A DNA stretch of 64,000 bases from Malachius bipustulatus (taxonomy: Eukaryota; Arthropoda; Insecta; Coleoptera; Melyridae): positions 89,958,186-90,022,185 of the forward strand of contig OU342630.1 of NCBI GenBank assembly GCA_910589415.1. Direction: 5' to 3'. This document shows positions 1 to 11,282 of this stretch, one piece after another. The position numbers and the translations under genes are program-made. The stretch's first letter is position 1, and every line of letters starts with the position of its first letter. The notes beneath the pieces were generated by a model, which worked only from the letters and a program-made list of their open reading frames with translations, did no database searches and was not told where the DNA came from.

Positions 1-622
1 ATTCTATAAAACACAATATTGCTATATGGGTACTTGCGTTTGAGAAGTAAACAAATGTTAATTATTAATTAAAGATAAATATTATTATCAAGGTACAACG
101 TTGCGGGGAAGCAACAGAAGAGGAAAGGAAGTGATAAGTAATATTCGTGTTCCAATTATAAATTTTAATTTCTATTGTGATAAGAATTGGTTGTTTGCAG
201 TTACATATAAACTGGATATCAAAAAGGTTGTGCTAGTGATTTCGTTTTAAGCGTATCAAAATAATATTGTGTAAGTTTTATAACATCTCATTTTATATAA
301 ATTTTGTAAACTCATTTACTTTGCAAGATATATTCTCTGTGTCAGTGTATTTGCCATGACCAGTCATTAGGTACATAGAAATCTTATAATCTTTTTACAA
401 GATTAGAGGAATTTTCTTAAAATTTTATTTATAAATGACTGGGTATAATAATACCTATACATGTATATACCTAAGAAGATATATCGTAGTTTTCATGTGA
501 AAATATATCATTCCATCAAATATATGCTTAATTATAGTATGCACTGTCGTACTTTGCCGCTTTAATGGTTATTATCAGCAACAATTTGTTTAATTATATG
601 TATTTATAATACTACGTTGGTA
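1..622. other. AT-rich non-coding stretch, nothing recognised
   Basis: No open frame of note, no RNA gene and no clear repeat was seen. The sequence is AT-rich up to the TA that begins the first palindromic element. Confidence 0.5.
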
Positions 623-1352
623 TACAGGGTGTTGATTTTCAAAGCGGGCCATAGGGGATTAGCATTGCGAAAGTGGTTTTTGAGGATTCCTGCTCGCCGT
701 TTAAACTGACAGAAATGGTTTTGGTATCAAAATGAAGCTAAAATTATTGCGCATAACGCTTGACATCAGAAATTGATTTAATTTCACGTTGTTTTCTAAA
801 ATTCTTCAGTAAAAATTCAAGTAATTGTTAATGTTTAATCACAAAATAGCATGCCTTGCCTAAACAATAATGACGTTTCTACGTTTTGAAAATCCAATAA
901 TAAAACTTTATAAGTCAGTAGGTATAATAATAAAGTCTGGCTCTATTTAAAAATGGGTTATACAAACCAAGAAAGAGTCTTTATGGTGAAAACCTACTAC
1001 AGTGTAGCCAGTTACAGTAGGGTTGAATAGAACCAGACTTTATTATTACCTACTGACTTATAAAGTTTTATTATTGGATTGTCGAAACGTAGAAACGTCA
1101 TTATTGTTTAGGCAATAAGGCATGCTATTTTGTGATTAAACATTAACAATTACTTGAGTTTTTACTGAAGAATTTTAGAAAACAACGTGAAATTAAATCA
1201 ATTTCTGATGTCAAGCGTTATGCGCAATAATTTTAGCTTCATTTTGATACCAAAACCATTTCTGTCAGTTTAAACGGCGAGCAGGAATCCTCAAAAACCA
1301 CTTTCGCAATGCTAATCCCCTATGGCCCGCTTTGAAAATCAACACCCTGTAT
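623..1352. mobile_element. Palindromic non-autonomous element, CAGGGTG ends
   Basis: The element begins TACAGGGTGTTGATTTTC and ends with the reverse complement, GAAAATCAACACCCTGTA. The two arms, about 623-950 and 1024-1352, mirror each other almost base for base around a short unique centre. TA at both outer edges fits the TA target site of Tc1/mariner-type elements. There is no coding sequence, so it would need a transposase supplied elsewhere. The superfamily assignment is inferred from the termini and from better-preserved relatives in this window. Confidence 0.8.
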
Positions 1353-1954
1353 ATACTCATATATCGTTTTATAACCAAGGAAAACACAGCGCATCTAGTA
1401 ATCTATTTGCAAACAAAACAAAAAAAATAGAAAAAATAAATTTCTAATAATTCCTATATAGATATTTCTTATGGCATCTCCCCTTCAGGGGCATTATATG
1501 TATCTTTTAATTATTGTTTAACGTTTCTCCATATTATTTTTTGAAAATATTCTCAAAAAAACACTACCGTAACATAAACAAATACATATAATATATTGGA
1601 GTAATTTTAATTGAAAAAAAAAACGTTATTAGGGTTTCGGACATCGCTACTGCATTAAAATCTTTCCCACCATCAAAATTATAATCTATTCTGACACATA
1701 CACCACGAAAAAGTAGGTCTCTCACATTCATTTGCCTTATACGACGGTATAATGATATGCAGGGTCACCTCACACTGGCTACCTAGTAGTCCAGTAAATA
1801 AGCCGGAAAATATACTGTACAATGTGGAAAAGTGGGTGGAATCAGCACCGATTTTAAAAATTATATTCTACCTGGAGTTCTCATATCTTCAGGAAAATGC
1901 ATCGGCACCTCGTGACCCCAGCAATCCCAGCATTATCACAAAAAATGAGAAAAT
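1353..1954. other. AT-rich non-coding stretch
   Basis: Short A-rich runs only. An 80-codon open frame overlapping the end of this stretch and the next repeat shows no domain and looks like chance. Confidence 0.4.
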
Positions 1955-2520
1955 TAGGGTATTAATCCCCTCCCTCCCAAAGCACCCCGAATAGTAGCAG
2001 CGATAAAAAATTTGAAAATACAAAATTTCACTTCGGAAATCGTCTTGAAAGGACAAAATTTCAAAGACTGAACGTTACCAAATAAACAGGCTGTAATATC
2101 GTTGGACAAAGTGCATTGACGTTTACGCATTGTGCGTGATTGATGCGCTATTACACAAAGTTCCATGAAACATTTTTCAAAAAAACTCGTAATTTTTATT
2201 TACAGTTTTTTCATTACACTTAATCAGAATATCGCACGTTTATCATAGCGGACGTTAATTTTTTTTAATTGGATCCCAAAACCCCCCGAGAAACGATTTC
2301 CGAGGTGAGATTTTGAATTTCTAAATTTTTTTATCACTGCTACTATTTGTGGTGGTTTTGAGAGGTTGAAACCACCCTTACTTGCTATTGCACCTCGGAT
2401 TCGTAATCAGCTACTCCGGAAACCACCCAGAAACTATTTCTGAAGTGAAATTTGAATTTTTTAATTTTTTATAATTTTTTATCACTGTTACTATTTGCGG
2501 TGCTCTGGGAGCGGGAAATT
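1955..2520. repeat. Three diverged repeat units, one inverted
   Basis: A unit of about 75-90 bp occurs three times: at about 1976-2045 on the minus strand, and at about 2285-2362 and 2425-2512 on the plus strand. Shared words are GATTTCCGAAGTGA, then an AT-rich run, TTTTTTATCACTGCTACTAT, and a G-rich end close to GGTGCTTTGGG. The inverted first and direct second units form a loose palindrome. This is probably a decayed foldback element or the edges of one. No protein is encoded. Confidence 0.6.
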
Positions 2521-3174
2521 AACTCAATTTTCCCATTTTCCGAGATAATACAGGTGTTAGTACTGATAAATGTTCCTGAAGGTCTAAAGAATCCAGGAAA
2601 AAAAAAAGAAATTACAAAAAATTCTAAATTTTTAAAGTGTTAAAGTACATACAATCATTTTCACCAGACTTTACGGGTTATTCATTGGACTATTTATAAT
2701 AGGACTAGGATGCATTGAAAAAAACACATTTTGCAGATTGTTGCTTCCCATTATAACCAAGTAGAGTTGTGAAAATTGTACCAAATGAAACAGAAATAGT
2801 TTGGATTTCATTTGTCATTTTTTTTAGAATCCATTTTGAATATTTACCGTAAACAGTACCTACCTAATCGAACAAGAACTTATATAATTTTATAATATTC
2901 TTATAATTATATGTATAAGAACACGTTCGCCGTTTTGAGGCATTTTCTAGACCCGTTTTCTAGTTATACCCAGGGGAGTGCCAAAATACGTAATGTGGTG
3001 TGATCTTAACTTTGGACACTTTACATAAAAAATTTGAATGGATTCTGAAAAAGTAGTCATATGAGAGACAAAGTTCTTTATTTTTATTTGGCACCACTTG
3101 AAAATACTTTTTAATGCGTTAGCCCTATATTCCTATGATAGTGGTGATCCCTATGATCCTGTATACAATGTATA
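2521..3174. other. Non-coding stretch
   Basis: AT-rich sequence without a recognisable gene or repeat family. Confidence 0.4.
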
Positions 3175-4362
3175 TAACGCAGCCTTCTGGTGAAATTGGC
3201 CATTTCATGTAAAGTCTAGCCATTACATGAAATGCTGCCAAATAGTGAAATGATTCCGTATTACATTAAATGCGAGATTACACGTAATGCAAGCACGCAT
3301 ACTTATGCCATTTGATGAAACTGGTTAAAATTACTTACAGCAGGTGCCCCAACTTTGCGGCCATTTCATGTAATGCTGCAATCAAATCTCGTTTTGGGAA
3401 ATAGAATCAGTTAATTACTCAGATTTCAATATTTTTTATGCAAGCTATTGTAAATTATTGGCTAGTTAGGTCGAATTACTAATGACCAGTAGGTACCTAC
3501 CAAAACATACAAAAAATGTCATAATTATTTAGATTTCATGGTGTAAAAATTTAATATTTGTTCAGAGCGACAACTCCTTATCTAATCAGAACCTGACTGG
3601 TCAGGCTAATGCCAGGTTAGATATCTCTCCTTTGAAAAAATATTATACACGGTGAGCCGGGAGGAATGCGCCAAGTTCCAAGACTATAAATATGTAATAC
3701 CCACTTAATTTATTTACTAATTTTTTAACACTAATGTAAAAAACTCATGTGTTGTGCAATTTTCATTTGTTTTCAACTTAGAGTTGTAACAAAAAAATGT
3801 TCAAGATCAGTTGTCTGATTTTATGACAAAGGCTGGGAATCGATAAACATCTTTTTATGGAAAACTTGACTGTGTTGTTTGGGTAACTTTGAGGTTTGTT
3901 CCATTGTTTCAAATAAAAAAATATTCTCCCGTCTCATCCTCTATTATTTTGCAGACTGTAAATTTACAGTTTGCAACTGTTGTCTTTTAATTTTTTCATT
4001 AAGTTTCATCTGTAGATAAATTATAAAAAATATGCAAACCAATGACAGCTCAGCGCTTCCTTACGTTTCTGTGATTAATATTAATAATTATTATTTTTTA
4101 TAAAAATACCTAAGTGAGCCATTTGGTTGCAGCATTACAGTGAAATAGCCAGAAAATTTGGCCACTTGCTGTAATTTTATCCAGTTTCATCAAATGGTAG
4201 AAATGTGAATGCAATAAGAGATGTAATAAGTATAACGTCTAAAAATGTTACGGCCCTTTTGTGTAATACGGAATCATTTGACTATTTGACAGTACATATA
4301 TTTTCATGTAATGGCTATTAGACTTCACATGAAATGGCCAATTTCACCAGAAGGCTGCGTTA
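3175..4362. mobile_element. Palindromic element with repeated TTTCATGTAATG-like subunits
   Basis: The ends are TAACGCAGCCTTCTGGTGAA and its reverse complement TTCACCAGAAGGCTGCGTTA. The arms span about 3175-3382 and 4130-4362 and enclose about 750 bp of unique AT-rich sequence. Each arm is a string of short, partly palindromic words (CATTTCATGTAA, CATTACATGAAATG, ATTACACGTAATG, CATTTGATGAAA) joined by GCC or GCTGC. Such sub-terminal arrays commonly serve as transposase binding sites; that role is inferred. The termini differ from the CAGGGTG series, so this is a separate family. No transposase is visible. Confidence 0.75.
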
Positions 4363-4641
4363 GGTATACATATATCTCAAATGTAAATGTCTTTGGTGAA
4401 AAATGGACACTTGCATGTCTTTGAGTGCAAGCTTCCATCTTTTGAAGCTAGCACGCTCTGACGGCGGTTTTAAGCTTCGATAATGAAGCAGGCTGATCTG
4501 AAGGAGCAATCATTGCTCTAATTCATCTGCATGTCGCACACGCAGATAGCGTTACGGTCGTCAAGTTGCTAATTATTTTTCCATTCAAGCATCCAATAAG
4601 TAGCATATAGGTATACCTAGTTTTAACGAAGTTCAAGAGAT

Positions 4642-4684
4642 GACACGCTGATGAGTCCTAGAGTGCGAAATGGCCGTCCGAGTC
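4642..4684 (+). ncRNA. Hammerhead-ribozyme-like motif with minimal stem III
   Basis: All invariant core positions of a hammerhead are present in order: CTGATGA (4648-4654), stem II (4655-4666), GAA (4667-4669), A15.1 (4670), a two-pair stem III with loop GGCC, then GTC (4676-4678) as the predicted cleavage site. Flanking GACACG (4642-4647) and CGAGTC (4679-4684) pair to form stem I with one A-A mismatch. Stem II reads GTCC-TAGA-GTGC and holds one U-C mismatch and one G-U pair, so it looks somewhat decayed. Hammerheads with a stem III this short are known from Penelope-like retroelements and are thought to act as dimers. No Penelope reverse transcriptase is visible here, so a solo element is likely. 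Activity is untested. Confidence 0.6.
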
Positions 4685-6484
4685 TTCGGGTTAAATGATT
4701 CTGTCTGCTTGCTCATTATGGAGCTCCGATAAATATGACCCCCATCCTACCAATCTTATACGTTTCCTTATTATTATTGTGCGAACCTAAAACCCAAGAA
4801 AACTAAAGATTTAATTTATTATCATGTAAATAGGCATTTAAAATAAAAGAAGAATAATATGACTTCACAAAATCTAAAAATCTGTTAAATTGACCGTAAT
4901 ATCCTCCAACCATATTCATTGCAAAGTAAATGAATTCAACGAAAAAACTGTCTTACAAGAGTTAAATCATAAATCCCTCCGACAGGCAGTAAGTAGCAAA
5001 GCTATCGACTTGTGCTTTTACTTACACCCCTATTCTTCCGCTAAGTGCTAACATCGTCCATCTCCCGAGATCAAGGAGAAGGAATAATCTCCTGTTTCCC
5101 CTTGCGCATGATCATTTGCGTAGGGGGCATGAACCCGACAACCAGCCCCGAGTAGTGCCGCCCGCAATGTGCTAACCGGCTGCCAGCGTCCTAGAGAATC
5201 GATATAGGTTACAATATAGGATGTCGTCCACGGCTACCAGCACTCCCAGGTATAGTATTAGTCCCTAGTTTAGGTTTGGGTTGGAATGGGTGGTGGTTTA
5301 CGTTTCGTGTTCAGGTTTCATAGCAATGCATGTCAAGGTTAAATGATGCAAATTACTCCCCTACGTTTTGTTTTATTAGGAACAGGGAACAGGTTAGCTT
5401 GTATTTTTTTTTACTAAATAATAAATTACAAGTAGGTACTTACCTATCTCACGTAAGTAACATATCAGAATTTTTTCAACTGTTTAGTTTTTTTTTACAA
5501 GACCGCTTTCTGACCTAATCGATCTTGTTATCATAAATAAAGATATTTTAGAAATTATACGACTTCCGGTTATACCGGAAGTAGGTACTTATTAACCGCT
5601 AACTTTATGTGTGCTGGCTTAATAGGATAGGTACCTATTAGCTTATTAAAAACAAGTTAAAAGACAAAAAATCTGAATAAGAAGAAGAACCACTAACTTT
5701 CTCATTATTAATGTCACTTTAGAGATTGATATCTTACCAAATTGTCATTAAAATTTGTAAAATTCTGACATGTAAATAAAGTGTTAGAAGTTTTTTTGTA
5801 GTTTTCGGGACACTGTCTAGTGGCGCTCGAATATTTCACTCAAATCAACATTTTTAAACCACTTCGATCAAAGCGATTTTTACGATTTTTGGAACACTTT
5901 TAAGTACCTATATACCTAATTAATGTCAAATTATGAAACACAACATGATTGTAGGGGGTATTAATACGTGCCGGGCATCAAAATCGGTCAGCACGTTGCC
6001 CAAGAGTACCTAATACTATTATTTTGGTACTTTTAAAAAAATACTTATTTTAACCCCACCCCCCGCTTATTGAAATTTGAGCCACCTTCGAAATTTAACC
6101 TTATAACCTTATATTCTATCAGCGATCGTACCTACCAGATTATTAAAGGAATTAATCGACCATGTGCAGAAGATTTTGCCACCATGCGGCACTCTGCATT
6201 AAAAAAATATTTTACTAACATTTTATTCGATGAACGCGACCTTGCTTCATAAACACGTGACCAAAACTCCTTCGTTTCCGAGGTACGCAGGATATTGAAC
6301 CTGGAAAAAATGCAGTTTTTTTTTGCACAGACTTATTAACACTCACTGACACTCATCTATGAGATGATAAGTACCTACCTGTCTCAAAAATATATCATCC
6401 AACGTGAGAGATATATGAGCACAGCTCAGTTTAAAAATCGACATTGTTGCCGTCGCACTGAATTTACCCCATTTTGATTGCAAA
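4685..6484. other. Non-coding stretch with a GC-richer island
   Basis: About 4975-5260 is clearly GC-richer than its surroundings and has sharp edges, which suggests an inserted segment; I cannot name it. A small inverted repeat, CTTCCGG/CCGGAAG, lies at about 5563-5581. The open frames at 5330-5518 and 6070-6252 show no domain and have the composition of the background. Confidence 0.35.
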
Positions 6485-7329
6485 TTTGAGTTTCACTCCA
6501 GTGCATTTAGGGATATTTTATAGGTGTAACCCAAAAATTTCTAGTAAATTTTGTCTTACGTTGCATATTCGAAAAGGTCTTCGCACCTTAACATTGAATT
6601 TGTGTATTGTCCAAATTGCTATTAGAATCCAAATTTAAAAGTGTTTTGGCAAAAGTTCTCGCGCCCGGTTTCTCTGCACGTCATTTAGAAAAAATATAAT
6701 CCCGATTGGCTTATTCCTCGCTCACCAATCCACGCTCGTACTCGAGCTGTTTATGTACTGTGCTACTGTGAAGCCTCCAATTCTTGCGTTTCGTGTTTTG
6801 ACGTTTCCGCTGTTCGCATGTCTAGTTTTTGTAACTAATATAATGTAAATTAGGTAATTAAGATCAACAACGCATATTCGATAAATTCATGCTAATTTAT
6901 GCTAAACTTCCGCGTTTTACTATAATTTTAAGGTATTGAGGTATATTTTAAATGTTTTGGATAGAAAAGGACGAGTTTAGAAATTTATCGATAAATTTTT
7001 TTATTATTTTCCTCAACTTTCTCTCAGCTTTTTTCCACACCCCCCTTTGAGTAGAGTTGATGGCGTGTTTTTTCTACGTGGTTTCCCCGAGAGGCATAAT
7101 CCACGGTTTTTCGTCCTATATACAAATGTTGTCAATGTCATCGTCGTCGGTTTTTGGGGTTAGTTCCAATAGTTCCTTGCTTTTATTTTCGTCGCTTTGA
7201 GTAATTGTACCTCCCATCGTTGGGAGCTACAATCTTCGTCGTCATAATCTTCTTCGTCGTCAATATTCGAGTCTTCTCTGCGTCTTCGTTAACGTTCGTG
7301 CAGCACAAACGTTACCGCATTTTGTTGTG

Positions 7330-8640
7330 CATTTATGTTATAATGTTGTCCAATAGACTAAGTGGAGTCGATGCCTGCAGGCTATTTTTCTCTTCTTCCA
7401 GCCATTTTTGAGCCTGGTAATATGTCCGTAGGGAACGCTAACGTAGATGCTGAGCACATAGGAGGCAAGCGCGATAAGTCTTTTGTGCCGAACGTACAAA
7501 CATTTTATACCTTAATTGATCAATTCTTTAGAGCTGCGTGACTGGGAGTATTCCAAGGAATCGGTCCAGTCTTCACGGTGACGATCATTGTGGATTTTGT
7601 TTTTGTTTAATCCATGATGGGTTTCAGTGTTTAAGCTATCGTCTGCCACAAATTCCTTATGAAAAAAGAAAAACTAAATATTTAGGAGGGTTTAATTTTT
7701 ACATTATGATCAATATCTTAATTGATCAATAGAAGCATCGGATTCTGTCCCTCCGTACAGTGCAGTCAACACATTCTCCCCAACTGTAGCGATGTTATTC
7801 TGTCCGGGGGTGTCTTTACGAAATAATTTTATACCTTCTCAAAGGTGAACATGTTTTCTTATGACGTCAAGTATTTTTCTTTTCTCGCATTCCACAGATA
7901 GCAGACGCGGTGTCGTATTCCGAAAATGCTAGCATGAAAAGTGCGTGCTCCATATGGAGAAAGTTGATGAAATCGGATATTGCGTTCCCCAAGGAAATTT
8001 TTGGCGGGAGAGAATCGAGTTTTTTGAACAACGCTGGTTTTTGTGTTTGCCTCGTGCCAAAATCGTCGAAAAGAGATAATGGATATGGCGAGAGTTTATA
8101 TTTTAGACAATCGGCTAACTCCTTCCTCGTTTTTTGCGTCAGGATAATTCGATGGAAAACTGTTTTCGTAGAAATCGTTACTCGTTGGGAGTTGATAGTT
8201 ATGCTGCGAGACATCGTGGTAAAAGTGTTAACCCGATCCTTTCTGTGCAATTTAATATTCTCAATAAATTGTCCTATGACTTTCCCAAGTAATTTTGCTC
8301 CAGCTTTATCAGCTTCATGACGATTAATAGAAGTATCGGAGATTAATCTTAAAGCAATCGAGAGAAAAGTTCAGCAAGGTCTGGAAACGGCGAATGTTGT
8401 GCAAACCACGAATCCAATTTCTGGAGGCAAATGTTCTCGCGACTTATACCTCTTCTGACACAGCGGATATTGCAATGGATCTAGAGGAAAATAAAGCTTT
8501 TGGACTCTCTGACAGCCCGCGATACACGAGGCCGCCGGAAACCTTAATCCTCCGCATAAGCTCCTGCTCGATTGTTTGATCGGATTCACGACCAAAATTT
8601 ATCCGAACGCCGAATAGTGAAAAAGTCACGCTCAGTAAAT
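7330..8640 (-). pseudogene. Decayed ORF of the long-TIR element, uncharacterised protein
   Basis: Read on the minus strand, pieces in shifting frames resemble one protein. From upstream to downstream these are: a segment near 8450-8630 with RIKVSGGLVYRGLSES; a segment near 8260-8420 with LDSWFAQHSPFPDLAELF and INRHEADKAGAKLLGK; a longer open stretch 7867-8250 with KYKLSPYPLSLFDDFGT and DFINFLHMEHALFM; then GENVLTALYGGT and ASIDQLRY near 7725-7800, before the signal decays. I recall similar block order (W..H.PFP, a Y.L.P.P.SLFD motif, GE..L.ALYG) in uncharacterised, repeat-borne insect proteins, but I cannot name a domain. Several frameshifts and stops show that it is dead. Frames on the opposite strand over the same interval are shadows. 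Confidence 0.5.
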
Positions 8641-8877
8641 TTCTTAAATTCGTTGGGATAGAGTACCCATATCTTGCAGTCGGTCAACGATCCTCGAACT
8701 TTTCTTCAATTTCCATTAATTTTCCCACAAGAATGGTCAACTTGAACTGATCTTCCACAGTAATATTCGACCAATTTTCGTAGTCATTGACAAGACATCG
8801 CAATCGTCAAGCAAATCGTCTGGTAATTTCGTGACATCAAACATAATTTTTGCAAGCGACAAATGAGTTAGAACATG

Positions 8878-9163
8878 TAAAGGCCGGTTCTCACTTGTAC
8901 GACACCCGACGACAGCGACAACGCGACAACACGACAAAATTGTGGAGGGATTTGAGTCTGGTTCCCACTTGTACGATACCCGACGACATGGCACGTCAAT
9001 CTATTGCAAAAAACTGCATATCTTCATCTCACTCATTTAATTAATTACGTAATTATTTAGGAAATTATCGTTTGTGAATACGGGCATAAGGGTGAAATCC
9101 CCCCGCAATTTTGTCGTGTTGTCGCTGTCGTCGGGTGTCGTACAAGTGAGAACAGGCCTTTAA
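8878..9163. mobile_element. Short palindromic MITE inside the long-TIR element
   Basis: The left arm runs AAAGGCCGGTTCTCACTTGT followed by ACGACACCCGACGACAGCGA; the right arm near 9103-9163 is its reverse complement with few differences. The arms are about 60 bp. A diverged direct copy of the start of the arm (CACTTGTACGATACCCGACG) sits just inside the left arm at about 8967-8986. The arms are strikingly rich in CGAC compared with the flanks. There is no coding capacity. Confidence 0.75.
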
Positions 9164-9918
9164 TCCGCGTAAATTACTTTAAGGACATCCCCCAATCCAC
9201 TGCCAGCCATGATATTCGGGATAGCTCCCATAAAAGATACAACCTCCATAAGTGGTATTTGATAAAAATAGAATACTTTTGCCTTGTTAGATAATGTTTC
9301 AACAATAAAAGAAAACTTTTAAAATATACTTGAATATCTCATAATGAAAGTAAAACGCGTGTTCTTAGCATAGTTACAAAAGCGAGAAATGCAGCGTCAA
9401 CCGCGAACGCGCTAATGTTAGACGAGTGAGTATTAGAGACTTAAAAGTAGCACGCTAATTTACAGCCCAACTTCGAGCGTGGACTGACGTGCGAGGAATC
9501 AGCCAATCGGGATTGTTTTTTTTTAATGTGAAAACTCAGTCTATTTCAAAATATTAGTAAACCGTCAACGAGGGTCTCAGATGCACTGGAAAAGTGCTAC
9601 GCGCCGAGAAACCGGGCGCAAGAACTTTTGACAAAGCACTTTTAACTTTAGATGCTGATAACTTTATCCCAGTACTTTGGGGGTTTTACATGATATAAAC
9701 TCAATTAGAGAGTGAATCCTCTAAAGAGTCCAACTACTCTGAAAGCGGTTGAAAGAAAAAAAAAACAGAATCCAAGACAGCGGAGGCTGGGGGCAATTTG
9801 GACAATTCGTCGCAAATTCAGGGTTAGATTCTCCATCGAAGACTCTTTCGAATAAGAAACAAAAGCAAAAATGTACCGGAAATTTTTGGATCAACTTCTA
9901 AATGCACTAGACTAAATG

Positions 9919-10534
9919 TAAGTTAAGAGAAAAATTCCTGACATTTTACCAAAAAACGTTCCATTTTGGAGTAATTTAATATTTTATTCACAGATAAGTT
10001 TAGTTTACGATAAGACATCAAGTTTACGTGATGTTGACTGTCAGTCAATACTGAAATTAGTTTGGTTCTATTTTTCACAGATAAGACAAAATTGTCACGA
10101 GACACGATTTTTAATTTTTACACAAATTATCAATTGACTGATAAGTTTATGCTAAAGGAAGACACTACGAAAAGTTTGGCATGAGTAGTTGGCGATCGCT
10201 TTCTACTCACGTTTGTGGAAAACCACGTTTTCCACAAACATCCCTTTTGTAAACAGGTCAAGCATGGGAAAGAAGAAAATTGGGAACCGGCAACGTATTC
10301 CTTTGCCAGACATAATCACTTCCAGCTTAGCCCGGCAAAGCTATTGAAGTTGAAGGACGGTATGTTGAAAAAAAAAGAGCGCAAAATGGTCAAGATGACA
10401 TTCGAATAAAACGTTCTAAAAACGTAACAGGGCTGTATAACCTCAAGAAGACATTTTTGGACATATGTCTTCTCTCATATCACAAAATAAGTCCTACCAT
10501 TTTGGTCCTATATAGTTTTGATTCTAAATCACTC
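9919..10534. other. Non-coding stretch
   Basis: AT-rich, with several ACAGATAAG-like words around 9990-10085. Open frames here (for example 10215-10409) show no domain and are not supported as genes. Confidence 0.35.
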
Positions 10535-11282
10535 TACCGTGTGTCCCCGGATAGGTGAAACGACTCTTATAAAAGACAAAAATTTTTTGATTTCAATTTA
10601 AATTTTTTGGGGTTCTGCCCTGCTTGGCTGAAGAATAACTTCTAACAAAATTTTAGTTTTGAAAAATCAAGCATGCCTTGGCAATTTCCAAGAAACCGGT
10701 TTTTCTGTTGAGTAAAGTGCCTTTTATGTGGCAAAAAAGACAAAATGTTATTTGGAAAAGTTGTTCAGAATCAACATTTAGGTCCCTATACCAAATTTCA
10801 AAATCATAGGCCAACTTTGATCTTTTACATTTACTTTTATGTTTTATTTCACAAATCAAAGAATTTCATTTTGTATCACTGACTGCCATGGAAAAACCAA
10901 ATTGTACCCATAGCAATAGCAATTTGTCAATATCAGTCTTTGTTACAAATGAAATTCTTTGATTTGTGAAATAAACATCAAAATAAATGTAAAAGATCAA
11001 AGTTGGCCTATGATTTTGAAATTTGGTATACGGACCTAAATGTTGATTCTGAATAACTTTTTCAAATAACATTTTGTCGTTTTTGCCACATAAAAGGCAC
11101 TTTACTCAACAGAAAAACCGGTTTCTTGGAAATTTCCAAGGCATGCTTGATTTTTCAAAACTAAAATTTTGTTAGAAATTATTCTTTCGCCAAGCAGGGC
11201 TGAACCCCAAAAAATTAAAATTAAAATCAAAAAATTTTTGTCTTTTATAAGAGTCGTTTCACCTATCCGGGGACACACGGTA
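10535..11282. mobile_element. Palindromic element, ends ACCGTGTGTCCCCGG
   Basis: The arms at about 10535-10876 and 10945-11282 are near-perfect inverted copies of about 340 bp around a short centre. The termini are TACCGTGTGTCCCCGGATAG and its reverse complement. TA at each edge again suggests a TA target site, but the terminal sequence is distinct from the CAGGGTG series. The open frames at 10653-10859 and 10866-11072 are the two arms read in mirror and are not genes. Confidence 0.75.

Larger units (their letters stand above)
6485..9918. mobile_element. 3.4-kb element with long terminal inverted repeats, family unnamed
   Basis: The segments at about 6485-6985 and 9305-9918 are diverged inverted copies. 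Shared landmarks run in mirrored order: AGTGCATTTAG at the outer edge, then CCCAAAAATTT, TCCAAATTG, AAAAGTTCT(C/T)GCGCCCGG, CCCGATTGGCT, and GTAAAACGCG near the inner edge. Indels separate the arms, so the copy is old. The interior holds a decayed ORF on the minus strand (separate entry), and a small palindromic element has inserted within it. A third copy of the terminus lies at 14040-14735. I cannot assign a superfamily from sequence alone. Confidence 0.65.

Noticed and set aside
7910..8320. Plus-strand open frame of 136 codons, the longest in its region
   Set aside because: The minus strand over the same interval carries the protein-like blocks; the plus frame lacks any pattern.
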